From Nitrospinota bacterium (GTDB taxonomy: Bacteria; Nitrospinota_A; UBA7883): a DNA stretch of 5,263 nt. Positions 1 through 5,263 of this stretch are shown here, piece after piece. Under the pieces are notes generated by a model. That model saw only the letters and a program-made list of their open reading frames with translations. It was not told the origin of the DNA and did not search any database. The stretch spans positions 1 to 5,263 of the forward strand of contig JAOUNV010000178.1 of the NCBI GenBank assembly GCA_029880775.1. The letters run 5' to 3'. The translations under genes and the position numbers were made by a program. Position 1 is the stretch's first letter. Every line of letters starts with the position of its first letter.

Positions 1-348
1 GAGCAAATATTCAGATTGAAGAAATGGGATTACCCGCCAAGGGCATCTCAGCGGCCTGGAGCTATTGCCCAATATACCAATGACATTGTGTATGACAGGC
101 TTGCGCCAGGAGTTCTGCAACAGTTAAAAAAAATAAATCCGTCAGATGGGCATGGCAATCGCAAACAAAAACATCACCAGCTTTTGACTGAAAAAGTAGG
201 GGAACCCAAGCTTCGAGAACATCTATCTGCTGTGGTGGCGCTAATGAAAGCCTCTTCTTCATGGGAAGGCTTTAATCGCCTGTTAAGTAAAGCACTGCCA
301 AGTAAAAATACAAATCTTGAGCTTTTTGAGGAGGAAGAGCCTGAATAA
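1..348 (+). CDS. P63C-domain protein, C-terminal part (5' end outside window)
   Basis: The frame is open from base 1 and ends at TAA 346-348, so this is the last 115 codons of a longer gene. The in-frame TTG at 16 is not a credible start, because recognisable family sequence (EQIFRLKKWDYPP) continues across it. The fragment matches what I recall of the P63C C-terminal domain found in phage, plasmid and chromosomal proteins: a basic, aromatic YPP stretch, then a YTNDIVYDRLAPGVLQQL-like core, a basic HG.RKQKHHQLL segment, the helix VGEPKLREHLSAVVALM, and an acidic tail (ELFEEEEPE). No enzymatic motif is visible and the biochemical role of the domain is not known to me. Full-length relatives are roughly 250-350 residues, so most of the protein lies upstream. 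Sampled GC is about 47%, well below the central genes, which fits a mobile or accessory origin. The stop is only 8 bases before a tRNA gene. Family assignment is from memory of the motif pattern. Confidence 0.75.
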   Translation, partial: EQIFRLKKWDYPPRASQRPGAIAQYTNDIVYDRLAPGVLQQLKKINPSDGHGNRKQKHHQLLTEKVGEPKLREHLSAVVALMKASSSWEGFNRLLSKALPSKNTNLELFEEEEPE

Positions 349-356
349 AAAAATGC

Positions 357-430
357 GCCCCGGTGGATCAATTGGATAGATCACTAGATTGCTACTCTTG
401 TGGTTGCAGGTTCGAGCCCTGCCCGGGGCG
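357..430 (+). tRNA. tRNA-like gene, anticodon GCT on an arginine-type body
   Basis: The 74 bases fold as a complete cloverleaf. The acceptor stem 357-363/423-429 has 7 perfect pairs. U8 is at 364. The D stem 366-369/379-382 (GATC/GATC) has a loop carrying G18G19 at 374-375. The anticodon stem 384-388/396-400 has a single U-U mismatch (385/399). The variable loop is 5 nt (401-405). The T stem 406-410/418-422 is perfect, with loop TTCGAGC. The anticodon is GCT at 391-393, nominally serine AGC/AGU. Bacterial tRNA-Ser has a long variable arm, and this one does not. The D-loop TTGGATA with A at position 20 and C35 are arginine features, so it looks like a tRNA-Arg(UCU) derivative with U34 changed to G. 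The discriminator is G430. The next bases are TCA, so no CCA is encoded. It may be a working tRNA with altered specificity, or a decaying copy left at an integration site. Confidence 0.7.
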
Positions 431-467
431 TCATTCATAATATATCACACACGTAAAAATAATCAAG

Positions 468-515
468 CAATATAGCCTATTATGCTTGACCGCTAATGCT
501 AAAAGGGCTATATTG
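468..515 (+). repeat. 10-bp inverted repeat overlapping the transposase promoter
   Basis: CAATATAGCC at 468-477 is exactly complementary to GGCTATATTG at 506-515, with a 28-base spacer. The right arm contains the predicted -10 hexamer (509-514) and ends five bases before the ATG at 521. A transcript entering from upstream would contain both arms and could fold this hairpin over the gene start. The element's own transcript, starting near 521, would lack it. In other insertion sequences such end-proximal hairpins block transposase expression from outside promoters. That role is inferred here. Confidence 0.6.
486..514 (+). promoter_or_regulatory. sigma70-type promoter for the transposase
   Basis: TTGACC at 486-491 and TATATT at 509-514 are separated by exactly 17 bases, each one mismatch from the sigma70 consensus. 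Transcription would begin about 7 bases after the -10 box, at or next to the ATG at 521. No Shine-Dalgarno sequence is seen before that ATG, so the mRNA is probably leaderless or nearly so. Confidence 0.6.
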
Positions 516-520
516 TAACC

Positions 521-1348
521 ATGAACAGGTTAAGCGTAAAGAAGAGGGCTCAGATACTTTCCTGTCTAGTGGAAGGTAATTCGATCCGCTCTACTGTAAG
601 GATCACCGGAGCGGCAAAGAACACAATCGTTAAGCTATTAGCGGACGTTGGCAGCGCTTGCAGTATTTATCAGAGTGAGCATTTGGTAAACCTTCCCTGC
701 AAGAATATCCAGGTTGATGAGATTTGGAGTTTCTGTTATGCGAAAAGCAAGAACGTTCCTGCTGATAAAAAGGGTCAGTTTGGATACGGCGATGTATGGA
801 CATGGACTGCTCTTTGCGCTGATTCAAAGCTCGTCCCCTGTTGGCATGTTGGGAGCCGCAACGGATATGACGCTAAAATCTTCATAGACGACCTAGCCAC
901 CCGAATGGCCAATCGTATTCAGCTTACCTCGGACGGGCATAAGGTCTACCTAGAGGCCGTAGAGGGCGCTTTCGGAAACAATGTAGATTACGCTATGCTG
1001 GTTAAGATTTACGGTAAGAGCGCTGAAAGCGAGAAAAGGTATAGTCCGGCTGATTGTGTGGGGATCGAGAAGAGTACCATCACGGGTGACCCCGATAAAA
1101 AGAAAATATCGACATCTTTTGTTGAGCGCCAGAACCTGACCATGCGAATGGGTATGCGCCGGTTCACCAGATTGACCAACGGATTCTCAAAAAAGGTGGA
1201 GAATCACGAGCATTCGATAGCTCTACACTTCATGCACTACAATTTCGTAAGGATTCACAAATCCCTTAGAGTAACCCCGGCGATGGAGGCAGGAATTACG
1301 GATAGGCTGTGGACAATTGAGGATATAGTGGAGTTAACGGAAAAATAA
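521..1348 (+). CDS. IS1-family transposase, single ORF
   Basis: DDE transposase of 275 residues that moves the insertion sequence. Residues about 5-45 form a helix-turn-helix DNA-binding segment (VEGNSIRSTVRITGAAKNTI). The catalytic core follows, with VDEIWSF giving D66, LTSDGHKVY giving D138 and FVERQN giving E202. The conserved tail includes MRMGMRRFTRLTNGFSKK and HFMHYNFVRIHKSLRVTPAMEAG. These match the IS1 DDE domain group, in particular the branch in which the transposase is encoded by one continuous frame rather than InsA/InsB' joined by a -1 frameshift. No zinc-finger region precedes the helix-turn-helix. The protein is full length with all catalytic residues, so it looks active. The ATG at 521 is chosen because it gives the family N-terminus and sits just after the promoter. 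No ribosome binding site is present. GC content is lower than that of the central genes. Confidence 0.92.
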   Translation: MNRLSVKKRAQILSCLVEGNSIRSTVRITGAAKNTIVKLLADVGSACSIYQSEHLVNLPCKNIQVDEIWSFCYAKSKNVPADKKGQFGYGDVWTWTALCADSKLVPCWHVGSRNGYDAKIFIDDLATRMANRIQLTSDGHKVYLEAVEGAFGNNVDYAMLVKIYGKSAESEKRYSPADCVGIEKSTITGDPDKKKISTSFVERQNLTMRMGMRRFTRLTNGFSKKVENHEHSIALHFMHYNFVRIHKSLRVTPAMEAGITDRLWTIEDIVELTEK

Positions 1349-1377
1349 ATCAAACTGACCCACTACCAAAAAAACAC

Positions 1378-1406
1378 TTGATTTTACGATTGGGCGCTAC
1401 TAGAAT
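1378..1406 (+). promoter_or_regulatory. sigma70-type promoter for the cold-shock gene
   Basis: TTGATT at 1378-1383 and TAGAAT at 1401-1406 lie 17 bases apart, a close match to sigma70 consensus. The predicted start near 1413 leaves a leader of about 106 nt before the ATG at 1519, which fits the long leaders known for cspA-type genes. The -35 box falls inside the candidate right end of the insertion sequence. Confidence 0.5.
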
Positions 1407-1438
1407 TATTGGGTCGGAGAAGGTAATAAAGGTGTAAC

Positions 1439-1471
1439 CGGATCGCCTTTTTCGGCTCCGGCCTCGCCGGA
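1439..1471 (+). promoter_or_regulatory. two mutually exclusive hairpins in the csp leader
   Basis: Hairpin A pairs 1439-1442 with 1457-1460 (CGGA/TCCG) and 1445-1447 with 1454-1456 (GCC/GGC), with a 2-nt bulge. Hairpin B pairs 1457-1462 (TCCGGC) with 1466-1471 (GCCGGA) around a 3-nt loop. They share bases 1457-1460, so only one can form at a time. Neither is followed by a U-run, so they are not terminators. Temperature-dependent refolding of cspA leaders is known in E. coli. A similar role here is inferred. Confidence 0.4.
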
Positions 1472-1518
1472 AGTAGGTTCCATCCTGCCGATGTTTTATT
1501 TGTTTTACGGGGGATCAT

Positions 1519-1722
1519 ATGGCTAAAGGTAAGATCAAGTGGTTTAACAACGCAAAGGGGTACGGCTTCATCCTGGAAGACGGGAAAGAAAGCGATGTCT
1601 TTGTCCATTACTCCGCCATCGAGGGAGAGGGATACAAATCCCTGAAAAATGGAGAGGAGGTTGAGTTCGAGCTCTGTGAAGGGCCTAAAGGACTCCACGC
1701 CCAGCAAGTGATCAGGCTCTAG
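1519..1722 (+). CDS. cold-shock protein, CspA family
   Basis: A 67-residue single cold-shock domain, the full length for the family. It is a five-stranded OB-fold protein that binds single-stranded RNA and DNA and melts mRNA structure in the cytoplasm. RNP1 is KGYGFI at residues 13-18 and RNP2 is VFVHY at 27-31. The N-terminus MAKGKIKWFNNAKGYGFI and C-terminus GPKGLHAQQVIRL are typical. The ATG at 1519 follows an ACGGGGGA ribosome binding site (1507-1514) by four bases. The gene appears to be monocistronic: it has its own promoter and long leader upstream and a 216-bp gap to the next gene. Its expression may respond to temperature or growth state through the leader, but the sequence cannot show whether it is cold-induced or constitutive. 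Confidence 0.95.
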   Translation: MAKGKIKWFNNAKGYGFILEDGKESDVFVHYSAIEGEGYKSLKNGEEVEFELCEGPKGLHAQQVIRL

Positions 1723-1737
1723 AATCACCATCTAGAG
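1717..1737 (+). repeat. short inverted repeat over the csp stop codon
   Basis: CTCTAGA at 1717-1723 is complementary to TCTAGAG at 1731-1737 with a 7-base loop. The csp stop codon TAG lies in the left arm. There is no U-tract afterwards, so it is not a canonical intrinsic terminator. It might protect the 3' end of the csp mRNA. Confidence 0.3.
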
Positions 1738-1923
1738 TCAGCTGGCGCGTCGTATATACAGTTTGCGGCGCTGATTGTTGCCTTCGCGGCTTTCCTTGGC
1801 AGGGGGAACACCAAGGCGTTGCGATGGCGGGGGAAATGCGATTTTGTGTCCATCAAGGGGGTGTTGCGCCCTGACGCCGGATTTGCGCCTGCGTGCGCAT
1901 ATCCCACATACCACGGGCAGGTC

Positions 1924-1932
1924 TGCTAATAT
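1924..1932 (+). promoter_or_regulatory. possible extended -10 element before the kinase gene
   Basis: TGCTAATAT at 1924-1932 has the TGn extension followed by a 4-of-6 match to TATAAT. Initiation seven bases downstream would coincide with the kinase ATG, which would explain the missing ribosome binding site. No convincing -35 box is seen. The rest of the gap 1738-1938 holds no gene or terminator that I can support. Confidence 0.25.
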
Positions 1933-1938
1933 GGACAC

Positions 1939-3087
1939 ATGCGCGAAAGGATTGAAAAGGTAAACTTCCTGGGGAAATTTCTGGCTTCCTCCCGCTCTCT
2001 GGACGAGACTCTGGAGATGGCCATGATAATTTCCCAAGATGTGCTGGGATACGACCATGCCATAATCCGCTTGCTTGACCAGACACAAGAGTTGCGGGCG
2101 GTGAAGTGGATCGGGTTTCCCAGGGAGGCGGCGGACCGGACTATACGCCTGGGAGAAGGTATCACTGGCCAGGCCGCCGAGCAACGAAAGTCGATACTGG
2201 TCAACGACACCACTAACGATCCCAGATATATAAAAGGCGTGGAAAACTGCCTCTCGGAGCTTTGCTCCCCCATGATTTTCGACGGTAATATCATCGGCGT
2301 TTTCAACGTGGAAAGCGAGACCCCGGCCTTTTTCTCGGATGACGATAGGCATATACTGGAAAACTTCGTCACCCAACTGGCGTCCGCCCTGGAAGCGACC
2401 CGGCTGCGCGACGAACTGGGCCGGGCGGAAAAGCTCTCTATGATCGGCTCCTTCGCCTCCGCCATCCTCCACGACATCCGCAACGACATCCACCAGCTAA
2501 ATATCGGCGCAGACCTGCTGGAAATGGCGCCGGACGACCCGGCCCGAGTGGTGACCATCGCCCAGAAGGTGCGCAAATCCGCCGAAAATATCCACGACCT
2601 GGTGGGGGATATCTTCGAATTCGTCCGCACAGGCCAGACTTCCGTCACCCGGCAGAAAGTGGAGCTGGCTCCGTTTATGGAGTCTTTCACCACTCGCCTC
2701 ATGGCCTCCTCCAGAAAAGACATACTAGTAAATCTCAACGTGGCAGGCTCCCCATCGGTGGAGGCGGACCCGCGTCGGCTCAAACGCCTATTGCTGAACC
2801 TGGCCAACAACGGCGCGGAGGCGATGCCGGAGGGGGGAGAGCTGACCATATCCGCGGGTAAAGAGGGGGGGGCGGTGTTTATGGAGGTGCGCGACAGCGG
2901 CAAGGGGATCGCCCCGGACCGGCTGAATAAAATCTGGGAGCCCTTCTACACCCACGGCAAGCGTGAGGGGACTGGCCTGGGGATGGTGATAATAAAAAAA
3001 ATAGTGGATGACCATGGCTGGAAAATCATGGTCGCCTCCGAGGAGGAAAAGGGAACATGCTTTCGGATCACAATTCCGCAAGAATGA
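1939..3087 (+). CDS. GAF-domain sensor histidine kinase (orphan, cytoplasmic)
   Basis: A 382-residue kinase that would sense a ligand through its GAF domain, autophosphorylate on histidine and pass phosphate to a response regulator. GAF is at residues about 18-155, with the classic LGEGITGQAAEQRKSILVND run followed by DPRYIKG. A helical linker follows at 150-170. The dimerisation/phosphoacceptor region has ILHDIRNDIHQL, with H178 as phosphoacceptor and D179 and N182 completing an HDxxN motif; the usual proline after the asparagine is aspartate. The ATPase domain has an N box (LLLNLANNGAEAM, N287/N291), G1 DSGKGI (319-324), F box WEPFYTHGK and G2 GTGLG (344-348). No signal peptide, membrane segment or receiver domain is seen, so it is soluble. 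The ATG at 1939 is the first in frame after a stop at 1927, but has no clear ribosome binding site. No response regulator is in the window. lipA starts 79 bp downstream. The signal sensed is unknown. Confidence 0.92.
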   Translation: MRERIEKVNFLGKFLASSRSLDETLEMAMIISQDVLGYDHAIIRLLDQTQELRAVKWIGFPREAADRTIRLGEGITGQAAEQRKSILVNDTTNDPRYIKGVENCLSELCSPMIFDGNIIGVFNVESETPAFFSDDDRHILENFVTQLASALEATRLRDELGRAEKLSMIGSFASAILHDIRNDIHQLNIGADLLEMAPDDPARVVTIAQKVRKSAENIHDLVGDIFEFVRTGQTSVTRQKVELAPFMESFTTRLMASSRKDILVNLNVAGSPSVEADPRRLKRLLLNLANNGAEAMPEGGELTISAGKEGGAVFMEVRDSGKGIAPDRLNKIWEPFYTHGKREGTGLGMVIIKKIVDDHGWKIMVASEEEKGTCFRITIPQE

Positions 3088-3166
3088 TAGACCCCGCAAT
3101 GGAATCCGCCGATAGAACGTGGCGCTCCCCGCCGCTGATACAATGCTCCAGGGAGGAAATGAATCG

Positions 3167-4021
3167 ATGATAAAGCCAGATTGGCTGAAAAGACCATCTA
3201 CCTCACTTACCGCCACATCCGATGTGCGAGGCAGGATCACCCAGGCTCGGCTGAACACCGTGTGCCGCTCCGCCCGCTGCCCCAACATGGGGGAATGCTA
3301 TTCCAGGGGAACCGCCACATTCATGATATTAGGTGACGTATGTTCCCGTGACTGCGGATTCTGCGCTGTGCCCCATGGCAGGCAGGCGGACGCCGTCGAC
3401 CCGGGCGAGCCTGCGCGAGTGGCCGCCGCCGCAAAGGGGATGAAGCTGGAGCATGTGGTGGTCACTTCCGTCACTCGCGACGACCTGCCGGATGGAGGGG
3501 CGAGCGTCTTCGCCGATACGATCCACGCCCTGCGCCATGCTCTCTCTGCGGCGACGGTGGAGGTGTTGACGCCTGACTTCCAGGGGGACGCAACCTCCAT
3601 CGACACTGTGGCCGCCGCCGGGCCAGACGTGTTTAACCACAATATGGAAACTGTGAGAGAGCTTTATCGCGTGGTCCGGCCCCAGGCGAAATACGACAGG
3701 TCGCTCGAATTTCTGAGCCGTGTATCCGCGCGCTATCCGGAGATTGCCGTGAAGAGCGGCATGATGGTGGGGCTGGGAGAGACTACGGAGCAGGTGATTC
3801 AATTGTTAAAGGATTTACATAAGACAGGGTGCCGCATGGTCACCATAGGGCAATATCTGCGTCCCTCGAAGGAGCATCTGCCGGTGGTGGAGTATGTGCG
3901 GCCGGAGGTGCTCGACGAGTACGCCCGGCTGGGGGAAGAGATCGGGATCGAGAAAGTGTTCGCCGGGCCCCTCGTCCGGTCGTCATATATGGCGGGGGAG
4001 GTGTTGCGCGCAACTTTATAG
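3167..4021 (+). CDS. lipA: lipoyl synthase (radical SAM)
   Basis: Inserts two sulfur atoms at C6 and C8 of octanoyl chains on lipoyl domains, making the lipoyl cofactor of pyruvate and 2-oxoglutarate dehydrogenases and the glycine cleavage system. It acts in the cytoplasm. The auxiliary [4Fe-4S] cluster motif CX4CX5C is C33, C38 and C44. The radical SAM motif CX3CX2C is C59, C63 and C66 (CSRDCGFC). TSVTRDDLPDGG, EVLTPDFQG, FNHNMETV, KSGMMVGLGE and GQYLRPS are lipoyl synthase signatures. The C-terminal RSSY (271-274) supplies the serine that ligates the auxiliary cluster. The ATG at 3167 is chosen because GGGAGG (3151-3156) lies 10 bases upstream and the protein then begins MIKPDWLKRP, as in the family. 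A GTG at 3119 would add 16 unlikely residues. At 284 residues it is complete and all key residues are present. No lipB or other lipoate gene adjoins it. It may be co-transcribed with the kinase upstream. Confidence 0.97.
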   Translation: MIKPDWLKRPSTSLTATSDVRGRITQARLNTVCRSARCPNMGECYSRGTATFMILGDVCSRDCGFCAVPHGRQADAVDPGEPARVAAAAKGMKLEHVVVTSVTRDDLPDGGASVFADTIHALRHALSAATVEVLTPDFQGDATSIDTVAAAGPDVFNHNMETVRELYRVVRPQAKYDRSLEFLSRVSARYPEIAVKSGMMVGLGETTEQVIQLLKDLHKTGCRMVTIGQYLRPSKEHLPVVEYVRPEVLDEYARLGEEIGIEKVFAGPLVRSSYMAGEVLRATL

Positions 4022-4077
4022 AGGCCGTTCACGCCCTCAAGAGAATTCGAGATAATTTTGCATATCCAGTAATGCTG

Positions 4078-4083
4078 TATAAT
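4078..4083 (+). promoter_or_regulatory. perfect -10 box upstream of the ATPase gene
   Basis: TATAAT at 4078-4083 matches the sigma70 -10 consensus exactly and is preceded directly by TG. The -35 region is weak: ATTTTG at 4055-4060 with 17-base spacing is the best I see. Initiation near 4090 would leave a leader of about 26 nt containing the ribosome binding site at 4102-4108. It separates the ATPase gene transcriptionally from lipA, after which no terminator is visible. Confidence 0.45.
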
Positions 4084-4115
4084 TGTAAAGCCATTCATCA
4101 CAGAGGAGAGCCGAC

Positions 4116-5263
4116 TTGAAAATTGAATCCATAAAATTAAGGAACTTCAAAACTTTCAAGGAAACGGAAATCAAGGATATTCCAAATTTCTGTGTTCTTG
4201 TGGGAGCTAACGGCGTAGGCAAATCTACTTTGCTTAAGGTTTTTGGTTTTCTGAAAGAAGCCATGATGAGCAATGTTTCCATGGCACTGGCAAAATACGG
4301 TGGTTCTATTGGATTTAAAGAAGTGCGAAGTCGTGGGTGCGAGGGCAATATTGAAATTCAATTACAATTCCGCATAAAACCCGGAACTCCACTGGTCACT
4401 TATTTTCTTTCGATTGGCGAAAATAATGGATCCCCATATGTTTCGCGTGAATTTCTACGATATAAGCGAGTGCCTATGGGCGCTCCCTGGCATTTCCTTG
4501 AATTTAAAAATGGGAAGGGTTGGGCGGTTACTAATGAATTTGAGACCACCAAAAGGTATGAGGACTTAAAACGGGTAAAAGAAACTCTAAAATCAAAGGA
4601 CATACTCGCGATCAAAGGGCTCGCGCAATTTGAACGATTTCCCGCAGTGAGGGCGCTTGGTGATTTAATCGAAAATTGGCAAGTTTCTGATTTGCATATT
4701 TCCAAAGCACAAGGCGAAAGAGCGGCAGGTTATGCAGCCCACCTCTCCAGCAGCGGAGATAACCTGCCACTGGTAACACAATATTTGCACGACAAGCACC
4801 GCAAGGAGTTCGGAAGCATCCTCCGAAAAATGGAAAAACGTGTGCCAGGGTTTACAAAGATTGAAGCAGTAACAAACGAGGAAGGACGAGTGCGTCTTAA
4901 GTTTCATGATAGTGGCTTTAAAGAACCATTTCTTGCACACTATGTATCCGACGGCACCATCAAGATGTTCGCTTACATGGTTCTCCTCAACGATCCAAAT
5001 CCTCATCCTCTTCTTTGTGTTGAAGAGCCTGAAAATCAACTCTATCCTCTTCTTCTAGAGGAGTTGGCAGAGGAGTTTCGTGATTACGCCAACCGGGGTG
5101 GCCAAGTCTTCGTCTCCACCCATTCCCCAGATTTTCTTAACGCAGTGGAGTTGGGTGAAGTTTTCTGGCTTGTCAGAGAAAAGGGGTATACAAAAATAAA
5201 GAGGGCGAGAGACGATGAGCAAATTCGGGAATATATGGAGGATGGCGACAAAATGGGCCGACT
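4116..5263 (+). CDS. AAA_21/OLD-like ABC-type ATPase (3' end outside window)
   Basis: The frame is open from TTG 4116 to the window end, 382 codons with no stop. TTG is chosen as start because AGAGGAG (4102-4108) is seven bases upstream, an in-frame stop lies at 4086, and the protein then begins MKIESIKLRNFKTF, the usual first strand of SMC/RecF-like ATPases. Walker A is GANGVGKST (30-38). A signature-like segment is VSDGTIKMFAYMVLL (277-291). Walker B is LLCVEEPENQLYP (299-311) with E303/E304. The H-loop is STHSP with H336. About 240 residues between Walker A and the signature form a family-specific insert rather than a long coiled coil. The end reached, DDEQIREYMEDGDKMGRL, resembles the C-terminus of stand-alone relatives of about 400 residues, so perhaps 10-20 residues are missing. 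Relatives are, from memory, often followed by a small DUF4276 gene. ATP-driven control of a nuclease or similar effector is inferred. GC is lower than in lipA, suggesting transfer. Confidence 0.88.
   Translation, partial: MKIESIKLRNFKTFKETEIKDIPNFCVLVGANGVGKSTLLKVFGFLKEAMMSNVSMALAKYGGSIGFKEVRSRGCEGNIEIQLQFRIKPGTPLVTYFLSIGENNGSPYVSREFLRYKRVPMGAPWHFLEFKNGKGWAVTNEFETTKRYEDLKRVKETLKSKDILAIKGLAQFERFPAVRALGDLIENWQVSDLHISKAQGERAAGYAAHLSSSGDNLPLVTQYLHDKHRKEFGSILRKMEKRVPGFTKIEAVTNEEGRVRLKFHDSGFKEPFLAHYVSDGTIKMFAYMVLLNDPNPHPLLCVEEPENQLYPLLLEELAEEFRDYANRGGQVFVSTHSPDFLNAVELGEVFWLVREKGYTKIKRARDDEQIREYMEDGDKMGR

Larger units (their letters stand above)
452..1388 (+). mobile_element. IS1-family insertion sequence (boundaries uncertain)
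   Basis: The element is defined by its single transposase gene at 521-1348. The ends are not firmly resolved. The best pair of outward-facing sequences is CGTAAAAATAATCAAG at 452-467 and the reverse complement of 1377-1388 (CGTAAAATCAAG). These match except for a 4-base insertion and would give an element of about 937 bp, a normal size for this family. No matching 8-9 bp target duplication is visible outside this pair, so the true ends could lie elsewhere, for example near the CTGACCCACTACC stretch at 1355-1367. The insertion lies between the tRNA and the cold-shock gene promoter. Confidence 0.5.

Noticed and set aside
16..18. TTG as start of the P63C-domain gene
   Set aside because: The frame is open to base 1 and domain sequence continues upstream of the TTG.
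1794..1816. CCTTGG/CCAAGG inverted repeat in the csp-kinase gap
   Set aside because: Only 6 bp with an 11-base loop and no U-tract. It is expected by chance in this length of DNA.
1738..2493. Long open frame on the minus strand (251 codons)
   Set aside because: It lies opposite the GAF domain of a well-supported kinase gene. The protein shows no recognisable motif. It is a by-product of the high GC content.
1926..2903. 325-codon minus-strand frame
   Set aside because: It mirrors the kinase coding region codon for codon, is serine-rich low-complexity, and has no domain or ribosome binding site.
3119..3166. GTG start extending lipoyl synthase by 16 residues
   Set aside because: The added residues do not resemble the family, and a strong ribosome binding site precedes the ATG at 3167 instead.
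4021..4038. GAGG...CCTC imperfect palindrome after lipA as a terminator
   Set aside because: The stem has a central C-C mismatch, the loop is too tight and no U-run follows.
3829..4119. 96-codon plus-strand frame overlapping the end of lipA
   Set aside because: It is glycine/arginine-rich shadow sequence in another phase of lipA, and its stop merely overlaps the ATPase start region.

Overview
The window is a stretch of bacterial chromosome with three housekeeping-type genes in its middle: a cold-shock protein, a GAF sensor histidine kinase and lipoyl synthase. They are flanked by lower-GC, mobile-looking DNA. The middle genes are visibly GC-rich (sampled kinase rows are above 60% GC). The left flank and the last gene sample at about 42-47% GC. 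Strong Shine-Dalgarno sites, sigma70-like promoters and the protein types suggest a Gram-negative, environmental bacterium, perhaps of a deltaproteobacterial or Nitrospinota-like lineage. That placement is a guess from protein flavour, not from a marker gene.

Left region (1-1400): the 3' end of a gene with a P63C-type C-terminal domain, then, only 8 bases later, a tRNA gene with an odd combination of features. It has an arginine-type body with a short variable loop, but a GCU (serine) anticodon. Next is an IS1-family insertion sequence with one uninterrupted transposase gene. A strong promoter lies just before the transposase, and its -10 box is buried in a 10-bp inverted repeat. The likely transcript starts at or near the ATG.

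Middle region (1378-4021): a good promoter at the right edge of the insertion sequence would give the cold-shock gene a leader of about 106 nt. That leader can form two mutually exclusive hairpins. A 200-bp gap follows, then a cytoplasmic GAF histidine kinase with no response regulator in view, then lipA 79 bp downstream with its own strong ribosome binding site. All lie on the + strand. Only kinase and lipA are close enough to share a transcript plausibly.

Right region (4050-5263): a perfect -10 box precedes an AAA_21/OLD-like ABC-type ATPase that starts with TTG and runs off the window, probably only a few residues short of its end. Such ATPases often pair with a small downstream effector gene in defence-like operons. 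This is the best lead for an undescribed system, but the partner lies outside the window.
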